DNA of 64,000 nucleotides, taken from the NCBI GenBank assembly GCA_019828595.1, contig JAHQRK010000005.1, positions 2,604,001 through 2,668,000 on the forward strand. Direction: 5' to 3'. The notes below the pieces were generated by a model. That model was not told the origin of the DNA. It was given only the letters and a program-made list of their open reading frames with translations, and made no database searches. The position numbers and the translations under genes were made by a program. This DNA comes from Aphanomyces cochlioides (taxonomy: Eukaryota > Oomycota > Saprolegniomycetes > Saprolegniales > Verrucalvaceae). This document shows, one piece after another, positions 17,692 to 27,075 of the stretch (position 1 is the first letter of the stretch; every line of letters begins with the position of its first letter).

Positions 17692-18298
17692 CTAAATTCG
17701 ATTACGGAGGCCGTCCGACGAGACGTCAAACGAGTCAATCACGACGAGCCACTGCGCCCATTTCCCCGCAGCAGTGACGCCCATCTGAGCCAAGACGTAG
17801 TACTGGTTGCCAACGATGCCGTCAGGGCCGTCCATCTTGAGCACGCCAATGCAGAGAACGACCAAGATGATGTTGAAAAACGACGAGATGGACCGTGTAT
17901 TCTAGGGGGGAAATGAGGGGCGAGGGGGATGGAGGGGCTTACCCGCATCGTCTTCCGAAAGACACCAGGCTGCTGCTCTTCCACAAAGTTGGACGACGTC
18001 TCAAAGCCAGTCACACAAAGCATGGCGGCGCCAAAGCCAAAGAAGAGCGCCGTCCCGACCGACCCTTGGATCACATTCCCCATGAAGTCAATGTCGGGAT
18101 ACGTCGCGTTGACGTAGTTGCTCTTGATGAGCTCTGGATGCTGAATCGTGTAGATCAAGCGCGCGACGCTCAAGATCGACAACGTCGTGATAGATCGTCG
18201 TGGCGACAATCGCAGATTCGTGGATGCCAATGAGCATGAGGATGGCAAAGGCGCCGAGAATCGCGATGGTTGTGCCAATGATCGGCGTAAACCATCCT
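17692..18298 (-). pseudogene. APC-family amino acid permease fragment
   Basis: A membrane-protein fragment with ALFFGFGAAMLCVTGFETSS and NFVEEQQPGVFRKTMR, a hallmark stretch of amino acid-polyamine-organocation permeases. A 41-bp intron (17902-17942) follows, then the frame continues with FFNIILVVLCIGVLKMDG and a GNQYYVLAQMG segment before a stop. At the 5' end one frame reads FTPIIGTTIAILGAFAILM (a transmembrane helix), and it must shift around 18185-18200 to join the rest. Both ends of the gene are missing, so it is a remnant. Neighbouring genes are unrelated to it. Confidence 0.7.
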
Positions 18299-18675
18299 GC
18301 GTGTCGAGTTTAAGCAAAATACCCGGATAGGGTAGCTATAACCGACTACACTTCGCCTTCATCACCACATTTGTAACAAATGGAACAAACGATGTGCTTC
18401 TTTTAGGCGGATCGCGCATGCCGCTTTGTTCCAACTCCAGTTCCTACTTTCAGCCCAACGACGACTGTTTTGACGCCTCAACCTCTTAACGTACGCACTG
18501 AGAAGCATCAGCGCCACTCAACTCGTAATGAACTACTGCATGAGATTGACCATCCAGGAGCTATTCTAAGGCGAAACCGAGTCCAACCAGGAGAATTTCA
18601 GACGAAAGCACAATGGATTTCATTGATCAAGCTAAATCGTCGAGTGCCCTCAAGCACAAAGTAGGCGAGGGACGC
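18299..18675. other. Intergenic, no supported gene
   Basis: Lies between the permease fragment and the 3' end of the large tyrosinase-like gene. I see no coding frame of quality, repeat or RNA gene in it. Confidence 0.4.
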
Positions 18676-21600
18676 TTAGGCAGTGCCACAGGTTGAGTAC
18701 AATTTGCCAATCGAGCTCGCAAGATCGTAGCTGTAGCCAAGGGAGCGAATGTCCGCCAACTTGTAATACTCGCGAGGCAGCTCTGTGAAAAACTTGCCGA
18801 TGCCTCGGTTGCGGCTGATGGGAAATGGCTCTTCGTAGATGTTGACGGCACTTTGGAAGAGTATTTCACTCGTCGGTTCAATGGCGGTGGTCTTGCCATT
18901 GCTGGTCGTGATGGAGCACGATTCAAACGAGCTTGGATGCGTCCGTTGGCCTTGGTCGTCCAAGTTTATGCCTTCAACGTTGCAATGATAAAAGATCGAG
19001 TGGATGAGATCGATCGTTGCAAAATGGAGGAAAAACAGCGGATCGAGAGAATTACCTCGATTGACCGCGAGCGATCCCTTGAGATTGCCGCGTACTGTCG
19101 CGTCAATGCCGGTTTCAATTTGATGAGAAAAGTTTCCAATGGACGACGATCCACGCAATGCCGATTGAACGGTCGAGATGGTCCAGTTGGGCATGGCGAA
19201 CTCGTGCCATCTGCCGCGAAGAACGGCGAGACCGTTGGACGAGTTCATCGGACGATTGATCACGTCGATCTCATCTTTAGACATTCCGACGCCATTAGTA
19301 GAGCCGCCCCAATCTTGCGTCACTGGAGAGCATTCCGCGATCGTCTTGCATTTGCCATGCTCAAAGTTGGTGTAGTCTTCAGTGAAGTCCCAATATGCCA
19401 ACGTCAAGCATGCGTACTTTGGATCCAAGCTTCGGAGCATGCTTTCATACGCGAGGAGGAACTTGCGATGCCAGAAGAAATACCCGCACGAATTGTAGCC
19501 CTGCTGGTTGGTCGCTTCGTCCGCATGGACTATCTCGAACTCGCCGAAAAGACCACGGCTCATCGCTAGTTCGACAGCACTCAAGTACAATTCCTTGTCA
19601 TCAGGGGAGAGCGAATTCCACGACCGGCGCTGCCGCTTCTCGCTGCATGCAATCGTCGGTCGAGGCGTTGGAACTTTGGTGGTTAGAATCGTCGTCGGCG
19701 TTGGGCTTGCTGTCGATGGAACTTCGCACGTTGAGTACAATGTGCCAATCGGTCCACTGGCCTCGTAGCTATAACCAAGCGATCGGATGTCGGTGAACTT
19801 GTAGTACTCTTGCGGGAGCTCGCTGAAGAACTGGCCGATCAGGTTGTCTTGCTCGACGGGAATCTTGTCGTCGTTGTCGTTTCTGCTCTGCAAGTCAATC
19901 TTACTCGTTGGTTCGATCTTCTTCAAGGTCCTGATGGTACACGACTCAAACGAGCTTGGATGTGTCTGTTGTCCGTGGTCGTCCAAGTTCAATCCTTCGA
20001 CTTTGCAGTGATAAAAGCTTGCGTGCATGTAATCCACAGTCACGAGGAGCAGGTAGTAGAGAGGATCGTTGGCAGCCTTGTAGTCGATCGCGATATCACC
20101 ACGGAGGGGTCCAAACACGCGGTTGCTCATCATGGATTGAATTTCATGCGAGACGTTGACAATCGACGACGAACTAAACAGAGTCGATCGAATCGTGGGT
20201 AGATTCCAGTCAAAGGGCATGCCATATACTTGCCATGCGCCACGTCGTGTACGGCCGTCAGCTTTGTAGTTTGCATGCATGGGATAGTTGGTCACGTAGG
20301 TATCGCCCGATCCTGCTGGGTATCCATAGGTGGAGCCGCCCCATTCCAGTGTCACTGGCGCGCACTCCACGATCGTTTTGCATTTGCCTTGTTCAAACTT
20401 GAGATAGTCTTCAGTAAAGTCCCAGTAAGCTAGCGTCACGCACGCGTACTGTGGACCCAAACTCCGGAGCATGTTTTCATACGCGAGGAGAAACTTGCGA
20501 TGCCAGAAGAAATACCCGCACGAGTCGTGTCCGTCACCGAGAAGATCCATCAGACTGTTGACCTGATCGAATTGTTTGAAGAGACCGCGTCGCATCGCCT
20601 CTTCCACCGCGCTCAAGTATAATTCTTTGTCGTCTAGAGAAAGGGAAGACCACGAGCGGCGCTGGCGCTTCTCCGTGCAAGCAAAAGCAGGCCTTGGAGT
20701 TAGTGGAAGAGTAGTCTTTGGAGTCGGAGGGATCGTAGTCGTTTTAGGCGGCGTTGTTGGAGTTGGCGTGGGGACCCAAGTCGTGATGGCGCTTGACAAT
20801 AGAGCCGAGCGAACACCAGACTTCGAAACCCGAGAACCCACAGCATTCTTCAAGTAGCACACGCCACCAGCATGGGAGTACAATTTGCATCCAGAGGTGG
20901 CTTTACAGATCGCACAGCAGTCCTCCGCAGCGCCTGATGCGATCGAGACGAGATCTCCACCAGAGTAATCAATGTCGTTCTCCATCGGGGAGCACTGCGA
21001 AGCAGATGGAGACACGGTTGCAGAGCGTACGCCGGGTTTCGCGATTGCGTTGCCTTTTGCTGATTTGAGATAGCAGACGCCCAAGTAGTGCGAGAACGCC
21101 TTGCACTTCGCATCGCCAGCACAGATGGCACAACAGCCTTCGGCAGCAGAAGCACCAACGGAACGAAGGTCAGAACCGCTGAAGTCGACATCGTTCTCAA
21201 TCGCCGAGCATTGAGAAGTAGGTGGAGCCAAGGCTGCGGAGCGGACCCCTGACTTGACGACTGGGTTGCCCTTCGCTGACTTCAAGTAGCAAACTCCCAA
21301 GTAGTGCGAGAACGCCTTGCACTTCGCATCATCGGCACAAATAGCACAACAGTCTTCGGCGACCGAGGCAGCCACTGAACGGAGATCAGCGCCGCTGTAG
21401 TCGACATCATTCTCAATGGCAGAACATTGAGACGGAGGTGGAGCCAACGTTCCAGAGCGAACTCCCGCCTTGGAGATTGGGTTCCCCTTCGCCGACTTCA
21501 AATAGCAGACCCCCAAGTAATGCGAGAATGCGTTGCACTGGGAATCATCCGCACAAATACCGCAACAGTCTTCAGGAGCTGAGGCAGCAACAGAACGGAG

Positions 21601-21705
21601 GTCAGGACCGGTGTAATCCACATCGCTTTCAATCGAAGAGCATGAACTTTGGAGTGACGGGGCTACGATAGCCGCAAGGGCCACAATCCAATGTAGAGAA
21701 ACCAT
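18676..21705 (-). CDS. Secreted PAN-tyrosinase-like protein with two tyrosinase domains
   Basis: A single 1009-aa frame. Residues 1-20 are a signal peptide. Four PAN/Apple-like modules follow to about residue 305, each with two CxxC-type cysteine pairs and the AFSHYLGVCYLKSAKG signature, then a Thr/Pro linker. Two tyrosinase-like domains follow (about 340-665 and 690-1009), each opening with EKRQRRSW and carrying GYFFWHRKFLLAYE (CuA) and a DPLxx...D CuB-like motif. Many copper His are missing: the CuB HH doublet reads LL in domain 1 and HF in domain 2, and one CuA His is Asn in domain 1 and Gln in domain 2. PAN modules bind carbohydrate or protein, suggesting a cell-wall or extracellular role. 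Redox activity is doubtful for domain 1. Confidence 0.85.
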   Translation of the reverse strand: MVSLHWIVALAAIVAPSLQSSCSSIESDVDYTGPDLRSVAASAPEDCCGICADDSQCNAFSHYLGVCYLKSAKGNPISKAGVRSGTLAPPPSQCSAIENDVDYSGADLRSVAASVAEDCCAICADDAKCKAFSHYLGVCYLKSAKGNPVVKSGVRSAALAPPTSQCSAIENDVDFSGSDLRSVGASAAEGCCAICAGDAKCKAFSHYLGVCYLKSAKGNAIAKPGVRSATVSPSASQCSPMENDIDYSGGDLVSIASGAAEDCCAICKATSGCKLYSHAGGVCYLKNAVGSRVSKSGVRSALLSSAITTWVPTPTPTTPPKTTTIPPTPKTTLPLTPRPAFACTEKRQRRSWSSLSLDDKELYLSAVEEAMRRGLFKQFDQVNSLMDLLGDGHDSCGYFFWHRKFLLAYENMLRSLGPQYACVTLAYWDFTEDYLKFEQGKCKTIVECAPVTLEWGGSTYGYPAGSGDTYVTNYPMHANYKADGRTRRGAWQVYGMPFDWNLPTIRSTLFSSSSIVNVSHEIQSMMSNRVFGPLRGDIAIDYKAANDPLYYLLLVTVDYMHASFYHCKVEGLNLDDHGQQTHPSSFESCTIRTLKKIEPTSKIDLQSRNDNDDKIPVEQDNLIGQFFSELPQEYYKFTDIRSLGYSYEASGPIGTLYSTCEVPSTASPTPTTILTTKVPTPRPTIACSEKRQRRSWNSLSPDDKELYLSAVELAMSRGLFGEFEIVHADEATNQQGYNSCGYFFWHRKFLLAYESMLRSLDPKYACLTLAYWDFTEDYTNFEHGKCKTIAECSPVTQDWGGSTNGVGMSKDEIDVINRPMNSSNGLAVLRGRWHEFAMPNWTISTVQSALRGSSSIGNFSHQIETGIDATVRGNLKGSLAVNRGNSLDPLFFLHFATIDLIHSIFYHCNVEGINLDDQGQRTHPSSFESCSITTSNGKTTAIEPTSEILFQSAVNIYEEPFPISRNRGIGKFFTELPREYYKLADIRSLGYSYDLASSIGKLYSTCGTA

Positions 21706-23181
21706 GTCGAGTCAATCAAATTGGAAAATGAGCTCGTTGGGGCAATCGAGTTTGAAAAAAGTACAAGCTGATGAATCATAAACATGTTGGACTCCGAGTT
21801 TGATGTGTGCTTGGGCATTTCGTACATACGATTGTGCAGCCTCATGGGTTGGAGAACTTTGAGAAAGTTGGACTTGGAACGTCAAACGTTCGACTCGAAC
21901 TTGCCTTCTCTGCAGCTTACTGAGTTGTTCCTGGTACTAGCTGATTCTACAAGTCTGTCAGAAAGAGGACCCACGAGCGAGTAAGAACTTTGTGGAGCGG
22001 CCATCCACCATCTTGCCTCTGGATTGCGCTGGCGTGAGCTACAGCGACAAGAAGCGCTGGGTTCCACAGATCCCAATCAAATTTTGTTCAGAGGATGTAA
22101 CGCGCGACAAATTATTTCCGAACCGCCCATGCGATCACGTTGGATTGGAGACCCATACGACGTCGTGCTTGGTGCTGCAGTCGGACGTTATCTTCCGTAC
22201 AACTCATCAAAATGTACTCGTCCTGCCTTGTTTTTTCAACAGTTCAAACCCCGATGAGAACGTCAGAGCTCGATGAAATTCAGCACATGTCAAACACCTC
22301 GTCAAAGGTTGTGGACAGGGAAATGAAAATGTACCGCAGGATCAGGTCAGGCTCCAGGACAAGGGCGAATGACTTCGCCATCTTTCGAGGTAGTGCATTG
22401 ACATCTCGTCCAAAAAGAACCGTCAAAGCGTTGGTATGCCTCTCACTTTCTTGGCAAGTCTATCCTGGAGCGAAAAACATTGCCTTGCTTGCGTGGAGTG
22501 ACAAATATTTTTCTACTTTTGATCGATCAGACAGTACCAAGCAGGTACCGCTGAGAAGTGGCATCTTGTTCCTGACAAGCTTCAGAATTTGCCATGCTGC
22601 AGCCTTGACCCACAGTTGGACTTGGAACTACAGTACTGACGTCGCCTGGTGAGGTAGATCTCAACAAGAGGATCACGGAGCACTTTTACGCTCCTTGGAT
22701 GTTTTGGCTATTTTAAAGACTCCATAACAACAATGAATGGCCTCAGCAGGGCGAGAAAGACATTGCTGATTGTGTGCTGAGACTTGACACGAAAGGCACA
22801 ACGTGGATGATATTCAAATTATCGATTGAGACCGCACCGACGTGAGCAACATGTATTTGCAGCGTGACGTTCCACTTCAAACGGTATTTCGTGTCAAACT
22901 TGGCCAAACATTGTGGACACGGTCTCTGCAGATTCCATCAACTTTGTGACCGCCTCTATAAGGAAACCTTAACCATATGCCGACCACATTCACTTCTTCG
23001 CATCCTAAACTATCCCTTCGTCACGACAACTCACTCGACTTGGCCATGAAAGACCATTTCGTGTGGGCATCAAACGTCTTCATTCAATCGTTTATTTCTT
23101 TATTCATTCTGACACGTTGGCACTATCTTGACTATATTTCGATGGCATTGTCCTCATGACGTCAAGTCGTCTGGTCAGGTT
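21706..23181. repeat. Upstream region of the large tyrosinase-like gene, duplicated at 24.9-25.5 kb
   Basis: No gene. Blocks here recur upstream of the next paralogue: AATGAGC...GGCAATCGAGTTTG (about 21728 and 24957), TGTGTGCTTGGGCATTT (21804 and 24991), AAGTTGGACTTGGAACGTCAAA (21864 and 25053), and GAAATTCAGCACA plus GTCAAAC (22274 and 25390). Order and spacing are roughly kept, so the duplicated unit included promoter DNA and several hundred bp of flank. The remainder up to 23.18 kb shows nothing I can assign. Confidence 0.65.
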
Positions 23182-24933
23182 TCAATTGGTGCCACACGTC
23201 GAGTACAAATTGCCAATTGGACTAGAGAGGTCGTAGCTGTAGTTGAGCGAGCGAATGTCCGTCCACTTGAAGTACTCGCGTGGCAATTCGGCGAAGAAGC
23301 GGCCGATCAACTTGTTTTGCTCAATCGGATAAGGGTTCTGACCCAAGTCGTAGGTACTTTGGAAAAAAACTTCACTCGTCGGTTCAATTTTGGTCGTCGT
23401 GCCATTGTCGTACGTGATGGAGCACGATTCAAACGAGCTTGGATACGTCTGCTGGCCGTGGTCGTCCAAGTTTAAGCTCTCGACATTGCAGTGATAAAAG
23501 ATCGAGTGGAGGAGATCGATTGTGGCAAAGTAGACAAAGTAGAGCGGGTCGAAGATGGCATGTCGATTCACTGCTAAAGAGCCAAACAGTGTTGAGCGCA
23601 CTTTCGTGTCGATGTCAAGCTCGATTTGGCGAGAAACTTTCGCAATCGACTTGGATCCAAACAATGCCGAACGAACGTTTGAGATGCTCCAGTTGGTCAG
23701 CGCAGTTTGGTTCCACAAGCCGCGGAGGACGCCCTCTCGAATCGTATGATTTGCAGGACGGGTGTTCACTTTAATCAAATCGGACGCTTCGTATTTCCCT
23801 TGTGTGGCGCCTCCCCAGTCGTTCGTCACTGGACAGCATTCACTGATGGTTTTGCATTTGCCTTGTTCAAATTGGAGATAGTCTTCCGTGAAGTCCCAGT
23901 ACGGCAGCGTCAAGCACGCATATTTTGAATCCAAACTCCGGAGCATGTTTTCATATGCGAGCAGAAACTTGCGATGCCAAAAGAAATACCCGCACGAGTC
24001 GTACCCGTGACGATTGCCTGTTCGGTCAAGATGGGCGTACACAAATTCTTCGTTTTGACCGCCGCGCATGGCCTCTTCGACGGCGCTCAATTGCAATTCT
24101 TTCTCTTCAGGGGAGAGTGAATTCCAAGAACGTCGCTGGCGCTGCTGCTCGGTGCATACATGCGTTGGCTGAGGAGTTGTCGTCGCTGGTGGAACAGGAG
24201 ATGTTTGCGTTGTAGTTGGAGCTGGGGTGGAAGTAATTGACAAAAGAGCCGAGCGGACTCCAGCTTTCGAGACACGATTACCGACTTCATTCTTCAAGTA
24301 ACACTTGCCATCGGCATGAGAAAAGAGCTTGCAACCAGACGTGGTGGCACAGATCGCGCAGCAATCCTCAGCATCAGTGGAGGGAACAGTGGCTAGGTCG
24401 CCACCGAAATAGTCGACGTCGTTTTCCATCGCGGAGCAATGTGAAGTAGATGGAGCAACTGTAGCGGAGCAGACACCAGGCTTCGAGATGTTCTCGCCTT
24501 GGGAAGATTTTAGGTAGCAGACACCCAAGTAATGCGAAAACGCCTTGCACTTCTCATCATCAGCACAAATGGCACAACAGTCTTCGGCGACAGCGGCACC
24601 AACAGAGCGGAGATCAGCGCCGCTGTAGTCGATATCGTTCTCAATAGCAGAGCATTGAGACGAAGGTGGGGCCAACGTTGCGGAGCGGACCCCCGACTTG
24701 GAGATTGAGCTGCCCTTCGCCGACTTCAAGTAGCAGATCCCACGGTAGTGCGAGAATGCCTTGCACTCATCATCGTCGGCACAAATTCCGCAACAGTCTT
24801 CGGGAGCCGAGGCAGCAACAGAACGGAGGTCAGGACCGGTGTAATCCACATCGCTTTCAATCGAAGAGCATGAGCTCTGGAGTGACGGGGCCACAATGGC
24901 CACTATGGCCACACTCCAACGCAGAGAGACCAT
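23182..24933 (-). CDS. Secreted PAN-tyrosinase-like protein, single tyrosinase domain
   Basis: A 583-aa frame. A signal peptide (MVSLRWSVAIVAIVAPSLQS) is followed by three PAN/Apple-like modules, a Thr/Pro linker (PAPTTTQTSPVPPATTTPQP) and one tyrosinase-like domain. CuA looks complete: His in VYAHLD, His in NRHGYDSC and His in FFWHRKF. CuB is eroded: DPLYFVYFATIDLLH lacks the usual HH doublet, and the upstream CuB His appears as Arg in VSRQIEL. It is a tandem paralogue of the genes at 14.0-15.4 and 18.7-21.7 kb, all on the minus strand. It may be a binding protein of wall or host surfaces rather than an oxidase. Confidence 0.85.
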   Translation of the reverse strand: MVSLRWSVAIVAIVAPSLQSSCSSIESDVDYTGPDLRSVAASAPEDCCGICADDDECKAFSHYRGICYLKSAKGSSISKSGVRSATLAPPSSQCSAIENDIDYSGADLRSVGAAVAEDCCAICADDEKCKAFSHYLGVCYLKSSQGENISKPGVCSATVAPSTSHCSAMENDVDYFGGDLATVPSTDAEDCCAICATTSGCKLFSHADGKCYLKNEVGNRVSKAGVRSALLSITSTPAPTTTQTSPVPPATTTPQPTHVCTEQQRQRRSWNSLSPEEKELQLSAVEEAMRGGQNEEFVYAHLDRTGNRHGYDSCGYFFWHRKFLLAYENMLRSLDSKYACLTLPYWDFTEDYLQFEQGKCKTISECCPVTNDWGGATQGKYEASDLIKVNTRPANHTIREGVLRGLWNQTALTNWSISNVRSALFGSKSIAKVSRQIELDIDTKVRSTLFGSLAVNRHAIFDPLYFVYFATIDLLHSIFYHCNVESLNLDDHGQQTYPSSFESCSITYDNGTTTKIEPTSEVFFQSTYDLGQNPYPIEQNKLIGRFFAELPREYFKWTDIRSLNYSYDLSSPIGNLYSTCGTN

Positions 24934-27075
24934 GTTGAGTCAATCAATATTGAAAAATGAGCGGGCAATCGAGTTTGTGTGGTATCATAATGTGTGCTTG
25001 GGCATTTGTTACATACACATGAACAGCTTTGTAGATAGGAGTGCCTCAACAAAGTTGGACTTGGAACGTCAAATGCATGGATTGACCCGAATGACAATGC
25101 TTGCCATAGGCTTGTCCTTCGACAAGTCCATGGGAGGGAGAGAGAGGGTCGACGACGGAGACCTTGTCATGGAGAGTCCATCCACGCTGTTGTCTTTCAC
25201 TTGCCATGGCTTGATGAGAGGATGTAACGCATGAGGAATTTTTTTGGACCAAACTCGCTATCACGTCGGGTTGGAAACAATGCGATGTTGTGCTTCGTCT
25301 TGTATTCGAACGTAAAGCCACTGAGAAGTTGTCAAGACACGTGTTTTTTGTCAACATTAGCAACAACGACATGAGAACGACAGAGCTGTATGAAATTCAG
25401 CACAAGTCAAACGCCTCATCTACAGTCTAGCCAAAGTTTATGGACAGGGCCATGGAGATTCGATGAGCCACAAGATCGGGTCAGACTTGTACGAATGACG
25501 TCGTCGTCGTTCGTTGTAGAACTTTATCCAGTCGACTTTCCAGAGGCATGCCAACTCCTCCGCTTGCTACATACATCTCGTCCTGAGGTATCTCAGTCAA
25601 ATTTGGCTGAGTGTCCTCAAGAGAAACTCGTCAATACAACGCGTGTCCAAGCCGATTGTACCGGAGTAACCACTGGACACGATTTGTAACACTTGGTACA
25701 TTCGCCGTGTGTTGGATTTGTTGTCAAAGAGAGTCGGCCTCAACGTTCGTTGCGTAGTTGTGCTTGGAAACAGAAAGATGCAACAGACTGATTTTGCAAG
25801 TGACGATAAGGTTCCAATGGATTTTGGCATATATCGAATCGCACAAACTTGTGAGTCAAAGGATAGTGAGACCTCTCAGACCTTGTCCTTTGGTCCTCAC
25901 ATGGGTCAAATAACACCCTGTGTGTCATTTTCAACCTCACTTAACACGATATGATGAGAAGTAGTAGTGCACAGATGTATGCTGTGGATATAGGTATATT
26001 GCTACCCAGAATCTTGCAAGTGTCATCCTGGTCGAAGTGCTTCATCGCAGTGGATATGGATTCATTTGTACCGACACGACCGCTGTGGTGTTTCTCTGAC
26101 CTCGATAATGACCACGCTTAGAGCAAAGCATGCTGAAGGTATCTAGCTTTTGAGATGACCTGGTTCATGAAACACACGTCAAAGCAAGTCACAAGGCATA
26201 TCATGAACCAGCTTGATTCTGCAAATGCATTGGATGATGAAAGACGATGTGACTTACAACATCTTCCTGAATGAGTCAGTCATGCCTGCTGCAATGAGCG
26301 TTCTTTGCTGTCATGAACGGGAATTTATCATCATCGTTCTACGTGTACGTGACTTGATTTGGACCTCACGACGTTAGACAATTCATAATGCCAGGGAGGA
26401 AAAGAACTCGTTAAGAGTTTCCGAAAATGTATTCTCAACCGGTCTACTAGTACATGGCTATTATAGCCCTGAGGTAGAATGACTTAGCAGATTCTTCGTT
26501 CCGCGCACTAGCGTTGATGAAGGAGGTGGCGTCGTCGTGAAAAACAATTCAGAGGTTGCAAATGCACTTAGCGCCGTCGTGAACACTTCAGAAGTTGCAG
26601 ATGCACTTGTGTCGCTGTGAGCTAGTCCAAGGCTGTTGGTGTCCTCGTGGGAAGTCCGAGGCTGTTGGTGTCGCCGTGAGCAAGTCCGAGACAGTAGATG
26701 GAGTTGGCTTCGCAGTGACAACGCCAGTGTAGTTGCTACTGGTTGGAGCTGGTGTAGGGTTCGTGATGATGGCTCCAGTGTAGTTGCCACTAGTTGGAGC
26801 TAGCGTCAGCTTGGTGGTGATAACTCCAGTGTAGTTGATACACGCTCTGGAGATGTCGGAGTTGGAGACGACGTCGCCGTGAGTTTCAACGCAAAACAAC
26901 TGAAAGAGTCAATGGTTGGTGTCCTTCGCAGCTAGATCGTGAATAAACGGAGATAGAGCGTTGTGGTGTCGTCGACAGTCAAGCGCATGGCAATCTTCCA
27001 TGAGTGGCTAGAGAACTGAGTCTTTTGAGAAACTAGGCAAAGAATATATTAAAGTTGCATGAACGAGGAAGTAAA
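24934..27075. other. Intergenic with duplicated upstream DNA and a decayed Thr-rich repeat
   Basis: The first 600 bp are the paralogous copy of the region upstream of 21.7 kb. At 26588-26899 on the minus strand a short repeat reads NYTGVITTKLTLAPTSG, NYTGAIITNPTPAPTSS and NYTGVVTAKPTP, a 17-residue unit similar in style to the Thr/Pro linkers of the tyrosinase family. It has no gene around it and looks like a remnant. Nothing else is supported. Confidence 0.45.

Noticed and set aside
22140..22652. 170-codon plus-strand frame
   Set aside because: Composition is unlike protein, it overlaps the duplicated non-coding flank, and no motif is visible.
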